A stretch of DNA of 10,809 bases, taken from WAOL01 sp964399035. Lineage in GTDB: Archaea; Thermoproteota; Thermoprotei_A; Sulfolobales; NBVN01. Positions within the stretch are counted from its first letter, which is position 1. Each line of letters opens with the position of its first letter. The stretch spans positions 1 through 10,809 of the forward strand of contig CAYNPH010000031.1 in assembly GCA_964399035.1 (NCBI GenBank), in the 5' to 3' direction. A program made the translations under genes and the position numbers. The notes below the pieces were generated by a model, which was given only the letters and a program-made list of their open reading frames with translations, did no database searches and was not told where the DNA came from. Positions 1 to 6,055 of this stretch are shown piece by piece.

Positions 1-363
1 CGCTGTGTAAGGTGCGGACGCGTGGAGGGCACCGACGCTTAGTGCGAAGCCCTTACCCCTGTTCCTTCCGTAGCTCAGTACGAGTAGCCTCCTACATAGG
101 CGCCCGGGGACGGCTTTGGTAGCGTCCTCGGCAGTGCCGTCGTTACTGCCGTCATCAACGATGATTACTTCGTGAGTTACTCCGTGCTCGCTTAACACCT
201 TACTAACCCTCTCGACCGTCGCACGTACCACGCCCCTCAGTTTGTACGCCGGTATGACTACGCTCACGCATGGAGCCTTGTCGGGGACGGAATTGCATAG
301 TGCTTTCAGAGCCTCTATGAACTTCGCGGTTACTCCTTCCCCACCTATCGCTAAGTTGACCAC
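1..363 (-). CDS. Family 2 glycosyltransferase, N-terminal part (runs off left edge)
   Basis: This is the first 121 residues of a GT-A fold family 2 glycosyltransferase, cut by the window edge. The motif series is typical of the dolichyl-phosphate sugar synthase-like branch. A beta strand VSVVIPAYK (residues 33-41) is followed by the nucleotide-binding VIIVDDGSNDGT (66-77) and by GRNRGKGFAL (99-108). The metal-binding DxD strand and the acceptor part lie outside the window. It would transfer a sugar from a nucleotide donor to a lipid carrier or growing glycan on the cytoplasmic face. The first possible start after an in-frame stop at 367-369 is GTG at 361-363. That start lies inside the 3' end of the upstream ORF (13-bp overlap), which suggests translational coupling. 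The roughly 30 residues before the domain are unusually long for a start, so a downstream GTG (residue 33) is possible but would remove part of the first strand. Confidence 0.88.
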   Translation of the reverse strand, partial: MVNLAIGGEGVTAKFIEALKALCNSVPDKAPCVSVVIPAYKLRGVVRATVERVSKVLSEHGVTHEVIIVDDGSNDGTAEDATKAVPGRLCRRLLVLSYGRNRGKGFALSVGALHASAPYTA

Positions 364-797
364 CCATTAAACCATTCATTACTGTTTAACCCTATGACGA
401 GGAGACGGGTAAGGAAGTTTTTGCTGTGTGTGAGGGTGCAGTGTATGGATGTTGTGAGGAGTTTGGTTATTGCTTTTAGGAGTGCTTTTGCTTTGAGTGT
501 GTGGAGTTCTATTTGTAGGAATATTTTTGTTAGGGTTGTGTGGAGTGTGGGTGACCTTACTTTTGTTTTGATTGTTTTTCTTGCGGCTTGGATTAGGGCG
601 CGTGCTTCTTTGGGTAGGTTTCGCCAGGCTTGGGTGCGGTGGGCTTTTCTGTAGTAGCGTTCTATTTCGTATTTCGTTATGGTTTGGGGGAGTATGAGGG
701 TGGCTAGGATTGCTTTGGCTTTTTCGGTTGCGTGCCGGCTCGCTTCCCCCCATTGCTCGGCTTGTTGGGCGAGGGCGGTCGCTAGTTGGGTGGTCAT
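351..797 (-). CDS. Small hypothetical protein, 148 aa
   Basis: I do not recognise this protein. It reads as a basic, helix-rich cytosolic protein with no signal peptide and no clear membrane segment. The central part, TKYEIERYYRKAHRTQAWRN followed by LPKEARALIQAARK (about residues 41-73), looks like genuine helical protein sequence. The C-terminal third is rich in Leu, Thr and Lys. It sits in the same orientation as the flippase upstream and the GT2 downstream. Its TAG stop (351-353) lies within the first codons of GT2, which fits a cotranscribed, coupled gene. It starts with ATG at 797 after only a weak SD-like AAGGAACAGGG. Caution: the whole stretch is A/C-rich on this strand, which lengthens open frames by chance, so the case rests on the protein's texture and on the overlap with GT2. 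A PaREP-like or other lineage-specific crenarchaeal family is possible, but I cannot confirm it. Confidence 0.5.
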   Translation of the reverse strand: MTTQLATALAQQAEQWGEASRHATEKAKAILATLILPQTITKYEIERYYRKAHRTQAWRNLPKEARALIQAARKTIKTKVRSPTLHTTLTKIFLQIELHTLKAKALLKAITKLLTTSIHCTLTHSKNFLTRLLVIGLNSNEWFNGWST

Positions 798-986
798 TGC
801 TGGTTCCCTGTTCCTTACATTAGTTGTGGTGGGGTGGTATTAATGTGTGTTTGGTTGTTTGATGTTGTTTTCCCGTGTTTTTCTTTTGTTGGTGTTTTGT
901 ATTAGTGTGTTAATTGTTGTGTTGGTTTGGGTGTGTTTTCGTTTATTTATTTGTTTCGTTAATTGGGAGTGTTTCTTTTTCGTTCT
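798..986. other. Extremely keto/amino-skewed intergenic region
   Basis: This gap of 189 bp separates the flippase stop from the next ORF. From 841 to 980 the plus strand is 121 of 140 bases G or T, so the transcribed minus strand is almost all A and C. I see no hairpin, no tRNA-like fold and no convincing gene. The flippase frame stays open for about 47 codons past its TGA, ending at a TAA near 841. It would encode a Lys/Thr/Asn/Gln-rich low-complexity tail. A second short frame, ATG overlapping the flippase TGA, gives only 15 codons. Both are likely products of the base composition. Confidence 0.7.
836..845 (-). promoter_or_regulatory. Possible TATA-like element for the 148-aa ORF
   Basis: The minus strand reads CATTAATACC here, about 40 nt upstream of the ATG at 797. 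With archaeal TATA spacing, transcription would start near 812-815, giving a short leader. It is one of the few A/T-rich points in the gap, but the match is weak and the gene could also be read from the flippase promoter. Confidence 0.3.
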
Positions 987-2396
987 TCATGGTTGCTTAC
1001 CTAGTGCTTTCTTGGTTATGGTTGTGATTATTCCCGCTATTTCTTTTAGGTTTGCGGTTTTTGTTGCGTGCGTTACCGCTAGCATTGCCGCAGCGGCTGT
1101 TAGGGCTATGGCTGCTGCTTGCGTTAGTGTTGGGGTGGGTGTTAGGGTTGAGGCGGCGATGGTTAGCGCGGTTTGGGTGCCCCAGGTTACCGTGAGTGGT
1201 TTTAGGGTTCCGGGGACTTCCTTCACCGCTATTGGTAGTGGGGTTACGTTGGCTGCTAGGTAGGCTAGGGCGACCCCGTCCGTGCCCGCTGCCCTTGCTA
1301 GTGGTGGGAGGAGGGTCAGTAGGGTGATGAGGCGGGTCACGCCTAGGGCGGCGATCGTTGAGTGCCTGCCTTCCTTGTTTGCCTTCATTAGGGCGGCCGT
1401 GGCTACGGCCGTGGGGGGTATGGTTAGGGTTAGGAGTGCTAGGGTTGATGCGCCTCCAGTGAGGGCCGGGTTGATGAGGTGGAGGGGTAGGGTGGGGGCG
1501 GTCGACACCGCTGCCGCGAGCGGCGCGGCAATGGTTAACGCTAGCCTTAGGGTTCCGGTGAAGGGGTCGACGCCCCTCCTTAGGCTCACTGATAGGGAGG
1601 CGTTGAGGGCCGAGCCCACGACCGCGTTCAGGATTAGCACGATCATTAGGGAGAGGTAGAGGGTGCCCGTATCCACGGCCCTACCGGTGAGGACCGCGAA
1701 GAAGTACACGCTGAGCATGTTGAGGATCTGCGTGGAGAATATGAAAGGGTAGTTGGAGTAGGTTAACTTGATGAGGGGCAACACACCACCGGCTAAGGAG
1801 CCGCCGCCGGGGTTCCCGCGAGGACGCGTGAGGTACGTGGTGATGAGGAAGTAGGTGGTGACGAGCAACGCGACGATAGGGTAGGAGACGTACCCTAGGA
1901 GCGGGGCTAGCGCGCCCCAACCCAGTAGAGCTAGCCCGACACCCAGCACGACCTTGGCGAGGGACGCGGTGAGGGTTGAGGCGAAGTACTCCTTGAAGCG
2001 CCCGAGCCCAACGAGGGCCTGGAGCCCCACCGTGCTCGCCACGCTCATTAGGGAGAGGACCGGGGGCACCCAGAGCGGGACGCCGAAGCTGGGGGGTAGG
2101 GCGGCAACCATTAACGTGGCTACGATGGCTGAGGCGGCACCCAGCACGAGGGTCGCGAGGGTTGCTGGGGGGAGGACGTTGAGTCCTTTGGCGGCGAACT
2201 CACGCATAACCGCTATCGGTAAGCCCGCGGCGATGAGGGTTGAGGCGACTCCCGCCGCACTCACGGCGGCCGAGGTGACGCCGACCACGCCCACGCCGAG
2301 GATGCGGGAAACAATAACCCATAGGGCGAAGCCTGCCGCCGAGACCACGAGGGTGGCGAAGAAGATCCACGCACCCCCAACAACGACCTCAACCAT
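987..2396 (-). CDS. Wzx/MATE-like polysaccharide (lipid-linked glycan) flippase
   Basis: A 469-residue polytopic membrane protein of the size and layout of the MOP superfamily (Wzx/RfbX, MATE-like oligosaccharide flippases). The N-terminus has the family look. A first membrane helix (about 8-30) runs into the loop SRILGVGVVGVTSAAVS (30-46), then a second helix ending GLPIAVMREFAAKG (58-71), like the SR.LG...G..S/A...A.....G.G.A..R pattern of Wzx proteins. About 12-14 hydrophobic segments follow. Family members move undecaprenyl- or dolichyl-linked glycans from the inner to the outer face of the membrane. The start is ATG at 2396; an in-frame TGA lies 36 bp upstream with no other ATG, GTG or TTG between. 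Base use drifts along the gene: the 5' part is G/T-rich (Val, Gly) and the last 70 codons are A/C-rich (Thr, Ala, Leu, Pro). The exact substrate cannot be read from the sequence. Neighbouring GT2 and nucleotide-sugar genes support a glycan role. Confidence 0.85.
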   Translation of the reverse strand: MVEVVVGGAWIFFATLVVSAAGFALWVIVSRILGVGVVGVTSAAVSAAGVASTLIAAGLPIAVMREFAAKGLNVLPPATLATLVLGAASAIVATLMVAALPPSFGVPLWVPPVLSLMSVASTVGLQALVGLGRFKEYFASTLTASLAKVVLGVGLALLGWGALAPLLGYVSYPIVALLVTTYFLITTYLTRPRGNPGGGSLAGGVLPLIKLTYSNYPFIFSTQILNMLSVYFFAVLTGRAVDTGTLYLSLMIVLILNAVVGSALNASLSVSLRRGVDPFTGTLRLALTIAAPLAAAVSTAPTLPLHLINPALTGGASTLALLTLTIPPTAVATAALMKANKEGRHSTIAALGVTRLITLLTLLPPLARAAGTDGVALAYLAANVTPLPIAVKEVPGTLKPLTVTWGTQTALTIAASTLTPTPTLTQAAAIALTAAAAMLAVTHATKTANLKEIAGIITTITKKALGKQP

Positions 2397-2464
2397 GCTT
2401 GAATCGTCGCTAATCCCGCACCACCCCTCCCCTCAAGCACCTCGAATCTCTACGTAGCGAGAAG

Positions 2465-2472
2465 TAATTAAA
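2465..2472 (-). promoter_or_regulatory. TATA-like box for the flippase transcription unit
   Basis: The minus strand reads TTTAATTA here inside CCTTTAATTACTTC. Initiation about 26 nt downstream (near 2442) would leave a leader of about 45 nt carrying GAGGTG and GAGGGGAGGGG. These purine motifs lie 25 nt or more from the ATG at 2396, further than an ordinary SD. Confidence 0.5.
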
Positions 2473-2569
2473 GGTACCGCACCATGAGGGGGTGGGCCGG
2501 AAGTAAACATGATTGAAGTACGAATCTTTAAGGAACCAGCCATTTTTTAATCATCTCTTGGTAGGAACG

Positions 2570-2577
2570 TTTATATG
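2570..2577 (+). promoter_or_regulatory. TATA box for the Thr-rich surface protein
   Basis: TTTATATG is a near-consensus archaeal TATA box. It is preceded by AGGAAC, where a BRE would lie. Transcription should begin near 2598-2601, just before the SD at 2603, leaving a short leader of about 18 nt. It is the best-looking promoter in the window and suggests strong expression. Confidence 0.7.
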
Positions 2578-2602
2578 TAATCCAGCATAGAAATAAGGTA
2601 GT

Positions 2603-2609
2603 GGAGGTG
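2603..2609 (+). promoter_or_regulatory. Ribosome binding site deciding the GTG start at 2618
   Basis: GGAGGTG ends 8 nt before GTG at 2618-2620. It matches the crenarchaeal SD well and supports this non-ATG start. Confidence 0.7.
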
Positions 2610-2617
2610 CTGAACGA

Positions 2618-3244
2618 GTGAAGCTCGTCAAGGGCAGGAGCCCCATACTAGTAGCGATGCTGGCCGTGGTGGCGGTAGCGATAGCCGGGTACTCAGTGAA
2701 CTCATCCCTAGTCCCAGGCCCCTACGGGCTGACGGGGCCCTACTACTATTACTATTACTACTACACGACGACAGTCACCACCACGGCGACAACCACGGTA
2801 ACCACGACAGCAACGACGACCTCACCAGTAACCACGACGGTACCCGTGACCCTAACTAAGACGCACTACATAACGACCACGATAACCACGTCCTACCCCG
2901 TCACGGAGACCGTGACGCACGTGGAGACGTACACGCTACCGACGAAAACGTACGTGACGAGGACCGAGACGAAAACGAGCTACATAACGGTGACTACCGT
3001 GACCACGATACCCGTGACGAAGGTGTACACGACCACCGCGTCACCGCCGGTGATGGTGACGCCGCCCGGAACAACCACGAAGACCCTCACAAGCACCGTG
3101 ACCACGACCTCCCAGATCACTAAGACGGTCACCAACGTTGCCGGCCCGCCGCCCTTCACGCCGCTCGACGCGGGCCTGATAGTCGCGCTGATAGTGCTCC
3201 TCGCAGCCCTATTCTACGTGGCGAGGAGGAGGTCGGCCGCCTAA
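2618..3244 (+). CDS. Thr-rich surface stalk protein with poly-Tyr tract and two membrane segments
   Basis: A 208-residue protein of unrecognised family with a clear modular layout. A basic N-terminus (MKLVKGR) leads into a hydrophobic helix (about 10-24) that could be a signal peptide or anchor. A short Gly/Pro linker (33-41) follows, then eight consecutive Tyr (42-49). A stalk follows (50-172) in which 59 of 123 residues are Thr, mostly as TTTV/TTTA repeats and alternating Thr/Val that suggest beta structure. After Gly-Pro-Pro-Pro comes a C-terminal membrane helix (about 184-202) and a stop-transfer RRR (203-205). There is no Cys and only one N-glycosylation sequon (N28-S-S). Such Thr-rich stretches next to a C-terminal anchor are familiar as stalks of crenarchaeal surface proteins, but here the stalk is nearly the whole protein. 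A cell-wall spacer, or an acceptor for O-linked sugars made by the neighbouring enzymes, is inference. Confidence 0.82.
   Translation: MKLVKGRSPILVAMLAVVAVAIAGYSVNSSLVPGPYGLTGPYYYYYYYYTTTVTTTATTTVTTTATTTSPVTTTVPVTLTKTHYITTTITTSYPVTETVTHVETYTLPTKTYVTRTETKTSYITVTTVTTIPVTKVYTTTASPPVMVTPPGTTTKTLTSTVTTTSQITKTVTNVAGPPPFTPLDAGLIVALIVLLAALFYVARRRSAA
2741..2764 (+). repeat. TAY trinucleotide repeat encoding eight Tyr
   Basis: Eight consecutive TAC/TAT codons (two TAT, six TAC) encode Tyr 42-49 of the stalk protein. The mixed codons make it an impure microsatellite. Slippage would change tract length in frame rather than switch the gene off. Confidence 0.85.
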
Positions 3245-3260
3245 GGCCGGGCCCTCAACC

Positions 3261-3270
3261 CTTCTTTTAA
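3261..3270 (+). terminator. Pyrimidine/T-rich terminator candidate after the stalk gene
   Basis: CTTCTTTTAA begins 17 nt after the stop of the stalk gene. Archaeal termination commonly uses T-rich tracts on the non-template strand without a hairpin. The tract is short, so some read-through into the next gene is possible. Confidence 0.4.
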
Positions 3271-3290
3271 CCGATGACCTCCCTCCCAAC

Positions 3291-3299
3291 ATTAATTAG
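3291..3299 (+). promoter_or_regulatory. TATA-like box for the membrane-protein pair
   Basis: ATTAATTAG lies about 70 nt upstream of the gene that starts near 3365. Predicted initiation near 3321 leaves a leader of about 44 nt. It is the only A/T-rich element in this 111-bp gap besides the terminator candidate. Confidence 0.4.
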
Positions 3300-3352
3300 A
3301 CTACGCCACACCATAGAGTTAGTGTTCGGCCACGTAAGGCGCCCCGACCCGC

Positions 3353-3358
3353 GAGGTG
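3353..3358 (+). promoter_or_regulatory. SD motif that favours the GTG start at 3365
   Basis: GAGGTG sits 6 nt before GTG at 3365-3367. The same motif contains the upstream in-frame GTG at 3356, which would then have no SD of its own. This argues that translation starts at 3365, three codons after the longest possible start. Confidence 0.6.
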
Positions 3359-3364
3359 CTACGC

Positions 3365-4063
3365 GTGATTAGTGATCAAGGCGTTAAGGACCTGGATGAG
3401 GTTCCCGTGAATGTCCTCCTCACGGCGGTGCTGGCCCCGATGTTTCCGGTGAGCGTGATTACCGCGGCGTACGCCGCGTACGTTTCCTGGAGGCGTAGGG
3501 ACTACGTCTTCCTTCTTGGGTCGGTGGCGTGCGTGATCCTCGCCGCGTTGAGGAACGTGTTCGTCGGTGCTGTCGCGGCGGTCGCCGTCGCCGCCCTCTA
3601 CTACGTGGTTGGCAGGAGGTTACCTAGGGGTGTGGAGGCGGTTCTCTGGGTTGCGGCGGGCTTGTCGCTTGCGTCCACTTACTTCATGATGGGTGCTTGG
3701 GGTCTTCCGGAGTACGTGGCTGGGTTTAGGGCGTGGTGGTCTGGGGCGCCCGGAGCGTCGTCGCTTATTCCCGCTCACTTCGTGCTCGCCTTCACGGCGC
3801 TGTCGGTGGCGTACACCGCCCAGTTGGGAGGTTCGGGGAAGTTTGAGGGGATCGCCACGTACCTGAGGGAGAATCCGGGGGCGGTGCCGGTCATAGCCTT
3901 CATGGCGTTACTCATGATGGCTGCCGCGTGGCTCGCCGCGGGTTTCGAGGGGAACGCGAATAAGGCGGCGGAACTCGCCTACTACTTCCTCGTAGCTGGC
4001 GTCGCGCTACAGCTCTACGCAGCAGTGAGGGAGGGTAGTGAGGAGGACGGGGAGGAGGGTTGA
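3365..4063 (+). CDS. Polytopic membrane protein of unknown function
   Basis: A 232-residue protein (235 if started at GTG 3356) that I do not recognise. It has about seven hydrophobic segments, at roughly 19-45, 50-64, 66-85, 95-115, 138-156, 176-196 and 205-224 in the longer numbering. Basic loops RRR (46-48) and GRRLPRG (86-92) suggest cytoplasmic sides. A soluble loop after GGSGKFEGIATYLRENPG (158-175) precedes the sixth segment. The tail EGSEEDGEEG is strongly acidic and probably cytoplasmic. There is no catalytic motif that I can name. The stop TGA overlaps the TTG start of the following GT-C-like gene, so the two are almost certainly cotranslated. A role as a partner or accessory subunit of that enzyme is inferred from the overlap only. 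Confidence 0.8.
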   Translation: MISDQGVKDLDEVPVNVLLTAVLAPMFPVSVITAAYAAYVSWRRRDYVFLLGSVACVILAALRNVFVGAVAAVAVAALYYVVGRRLPRGVEAVLWVAAGLSLASTYFMMGAWGLPEYVAGFRAWWSGAPGASSLIPAHFVLAFTALSVAYTAQLGGSGKFEGIATYLRENPGAVPVIAFMALLMMAAAWLAAGFEGNANKAAELAYYFLVAGVALQLYAAVREGSEEDGEEG

Positions 4064-5628
4064 GTGAGGGGGTAGCGCGGCTGAGCGTGAGTGACGCGGC
4101 CTTACGGGTGAGGGACGCGCTCGTTAAGCACCCTCGGTTAACGGGCTTAGCCGTAACGTTAGTTCTCGGTGCGTGCGTGTCACTAAGCATTAACGGGCCG
4201 CACCCATTCATAGTGGTTCATAGGGTGTCAATGCCTTACGGGCTTAAGGTGAGTGGTGCCGGGACCGCGGCGGTGGCGGCGGCGTGGGGAGCCCTAATCG
4301 TTGGGGCCGTACCCTTCCTCAGGGTTAGGCTTGCGTGGAGGTACTGGGTGGTCGCGGCATGCGTGTCCTCCTTAGTGGGGGTTGCCGGCGGTGTTTTGGC
4401 GTTGAGCGGTGCGTGGGGGGCCGCGTACGTCCCCCTATCACTGTATGTCGCGGGAGTCCCCCTAGCTAAGGTAACGTACGTTGCCCTAGCCGCGTGTGCG
4501 GGGGCCGTGACCCTCTCACTGATTAAGCGCTTCAGGCGGGTAAGGCGCCGCGACCTACTGAGTGCTAAGGTGTTTGAGGGCGACGCCCTCACGCTTGGGG
4601 ACGCCCTCGTGGCTTGGTTGGTCGCGTTCATCATCCTTATGGCTCCGTACTACCCGTGGCTCAACCCTAAGGGAGTGCTGGTTGATGTTGACCACATCTA
4701 CTACTGGAGGTGGTTGCGGGGCACTGACTGGGGGAACCTGACGGCCAGGTTGCTGGAGTTTAACCGGGGTGATAGACCGCTCTTCATTGGGTTCGTGTTC
4801 CTCGTGACCCGAGTTATCCCGTTCAGGGTGTTCGACGTGCTCTACATAGCGGGCGCCGGGGCCTTAGTGACGGTGCTTGCTGAGGGCGTCGCTAGGAAGG
4901 CTGGTGTGGGGAAGTGGTTCGGGTTTACAGCGGCGCTCCTCGCCTCCGTCCCCCTATACTTCGTCTTCGGCGGGTACCACGCCAACTTAGCGGCCATGTG
5001 CTTAGCGTTAGCCACCCTCTACTGGAGGCTGGGATGGAAAGGGAACGACGTAAGACCCTATAGGCTCGCGTTGCTTGCGATAGCCTCTCTCGCCACGGCG
5101 TCCACGCATTCGGAGGCGTGGGTGCTCTACACGCCCTTATTCTTGCTGGATTTACCGACATTCTCCGCGTGGGTTGTTGGGGGCGCGTCATGGTTGCTCA
5201 CTAGGGAGTTGCTGATATCCCCTAAGTACGCGATCCTAGCTAGGAACTTACTGGCTAGTGGGGCGCCCACGATTACGCAGCTCGATTTCCAGTTAGTGAT
5301 CATGCTGTGGGGCGTGCCGGCCACGTGGCTCGCCTACCTACTAGCTGCTGGCGGCGTGCTAATGGCGTGGAGGAAGGGGGTGCTTGGGGGGCACGCATCC
5401 TTCGCGGCGTCAACGGCCCTAGCCGCCATCCCCTTACTCACCCTAACGCCTAGATTCATGGTTCACAGGGTACTCATGAATACCGCGTACTGGTTCTTCA
5501 TCGCCTACGCGTTGAGGGGGGCTTGGGGATCGAGGAAATGGTGGTGGGTGGTGCCTGCCTTCATCGGGCTTCAGTGGCTGTACATTGCGTGGCTACTGAG
5601 CAACGCCGCCCCGCTGAAACCTCCTTAA
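4060..5628 (+). CDS. Integral-membrane GT-C-like glycosyltransferase
   Basis: A 522-residue polytopic membrane protein with about 12 or more hydrophobic segments. Residues 181-255 resemble the catalytic start of GT-C enzymes such as PMT/ArnT (GT39-like). A hydrophobic helix ending at APYYPW (195-200) is followed by a predicted extracytoplasmic loop. That loop carries D209-V-D211-H212-IYYW and then R239-P240-L241 at the head of the next helix, comparable to the family's acidic motif and PPL motif. The 250-325 region has the texture of PMT_2-type multi-helix domains. Such enzymes transfer sugar from a lipid-phosphate donor on the outer face of the membrane. The first 180 residues form extra N-terminal helices plus a basic loop (about 156-165), so this is larger than the bare catalytic unit. 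The start is TTG at 4060, overlapping the previous stop. The SD GGAGGAGG is only 1 nt away, so GTG at 4087 is an alternative. GT-C assignment is from motifs and topology; acceptor and donor are unknown. Confidence 0.68.
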   Translation: MSEGVARLSVSDAALRVRDALVKHPRLTGLAVTLVLGACVSLSINGPHPFIVVHRVSMPYGLKVSGAGTAAVAAAWGALIVGAVPFLRVRLAWRYWVVAACVSSLVGVAGGVLALSGAWGAAYVPLSLYVAGVPLAKVTYVALAACAGAVTLSLIKRFRRVRRRDLLSAKVFEGDALTLGDALVAWLVAFIILMAPYYPWLNPKGVLVDVDHIYYWRWLRGTDWGNLTARLLEFNRGDRPLFIGFVFLVTRVIPFRVFDVLYIAGAGALVTVLAEGVARKAGVGKWFGFTAALLASVPLYFVFGGYHANLAAMCLALATLYWRLGWKGNDVRPYRLALLAIASLATASTHSEAWVLYTPLFLLDLPTFSAWVVGGASWLLTRELLISPKYAILARNLLASGAPTITQLDFQLVIMLWGVPATWLAYLLAAGGVLMAWRKGVLGGHASFAASTALAAIPLLTLTPRFMVHRVLMNTAYWFFIAYALRGAWGSRKWWWVVPAFIGLQWLYIAWLLSNAAPLKPP

Positions 5629-5655
5629 GCCTTGCTGGGCGCGGCACCACTACTC

Positions 5656-5665
5656 TTTAATATTT
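5656..5665 (+). promoter_or_regulatory. TATA-like box before the small membrane protein
   Basis: TTTAATATTT predicts transcription from about 5683-5687. The leader then carries GAGGGGA (5696-5702), which ends 8 nt before the ATG at 5711. The T-rich stretch 5656-5692 may also end transcription of the upstream gene. Confidence 0.5.
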
Positions 5666-5710
5666 CCTCCGTCATTTCTCTTTGAATGGGTTCTGAGGGG
5701 ATGATCGAGA

Positions 5711-6055
5711 ATGAATAAGGATCAGGTTGTTGGGGCTGGCTTGGTCGCGGTCTCAGTAATCGTGATCGTGGTTTACGTGTGGCTAGTGTTCTTCCCGCCG
5801 TGGGCCGGGGTCGACTTAATCGTGCTGAAGCTCACGGGAACCATAGCTGTTGCGGGGGTCTTCGGCATACTAGCGTGGATAGGGTACACACTAGCCACGA
5901 CCCCGCCGCCGAAACCGATTGAGGAGATAGAGAAGGAGCTAGAGGAAGAGCTGAATAGGTTGGAGAAGGAGTTGGAGAGTGGTGAGGGGCCCGCGCCCGC
6001 CGGGCAGGGCAGTAGTGGTGGGGGAGGGGAGCGACCCTCCCAGTCAGGGACTTAA
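5711..6055 (+). CDS. Small two-TM protein with cytosolic coiled coil
   Basis: A 114-residue protein with two hydrophobic segments (about 7-28 and 36-62) separated by a short FFPPWAGVD turn. A TTPPPKPIEEIEKE linker follows, then a charged coiled coil (about 69-91, Glu/Lys/Leu heptads). It ends in a Gly/Ser/Pro low-complexity tail (92-114). The GYTLATTPPPKPIEEIEKEL region strongly resembles a conserved family of small crenarchaeal proteins that I recall being annotated as predicted transcriptional regulators. That label is not supported by any DNA-binding domain visible here. The topology places both termini on the same side of the membrane, probably the cytosol, so the coiled coil could recruit a partner. 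It has its own promoter and converges on the ATPase gene with a shared TTAA at the two stops. Confidence 0.78.
   Translation: MNKDQVVGAGLVAVSVIVIVVYVWLVFFPPWAGVDLIVLKLTGTIAVAGVFGILAWIGYTLATTPPPKPIEEIEKELEEELNRLEKELESGEGPAPAGQGSSGGGGERPSQSGT

Noticed and set aside
68..86. CCGTAGCTCAGTACGAG looks like the D-arm region of a tRNA (TAGCTCAG box).
   Set aside because: It is antisense to the conserved SYGRNRGKG motif of the glycosyltransferase, and there is no anticodon arm, T-loop or acceptor stem around it.
379..753. Minus-strand open frame of 124 codons rich in Pro, Asn, His and Thr.
   Set aside because: It lies in another frame of the 148-aa ORF and has an unnatural, low-complexity composition produced by A/C-rich DNA.
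847..1263. Plus-strand open frame of 138 codons rich in Val, Phe, Leu and Cys, looking like a membrane protein.
   Set aside because: It is antisense to the flippase 3' end and to the G/T-rich gap. Its hydrophobicity follows from the G/T bias, and it has a GTG start without an SD.
1324..1775. Several TGATGAG strings on the plus strand resembling C boxes of archaeal C/D guide RNAs.
   Set aside because: They are antisense to Leu-Ile codons of the flippase, and no correctly spaced D box (CTGA) or paired C'/D' boxes were found.
1954..2457. Plus-strand open frame of 167 codons opposite the flippase start.
   Set aside because: It is an antisense frame over a clearly coding membrane protein, is rich in Ala/Thr/Arg, and has no domain or promoter.
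2509..2550. Short frame starting ATG and reading MIEVRIFKEPAIF before TAA in the divergent gap.
   Set aside because: It has only 13 codons, no SD, and lies upstream of the strong TATA box at 2570. A tiny peptide cannot be supported.
2765..3140. Repetitive ACCACGAC-type DNA that might be taken for a non-coding repeat array.
   Set aside because: It has no fixed unit or spacer, and the repetition follows the Thr-Val codons of the stalk protein, which has its own SD, promoter and membrane anchors.
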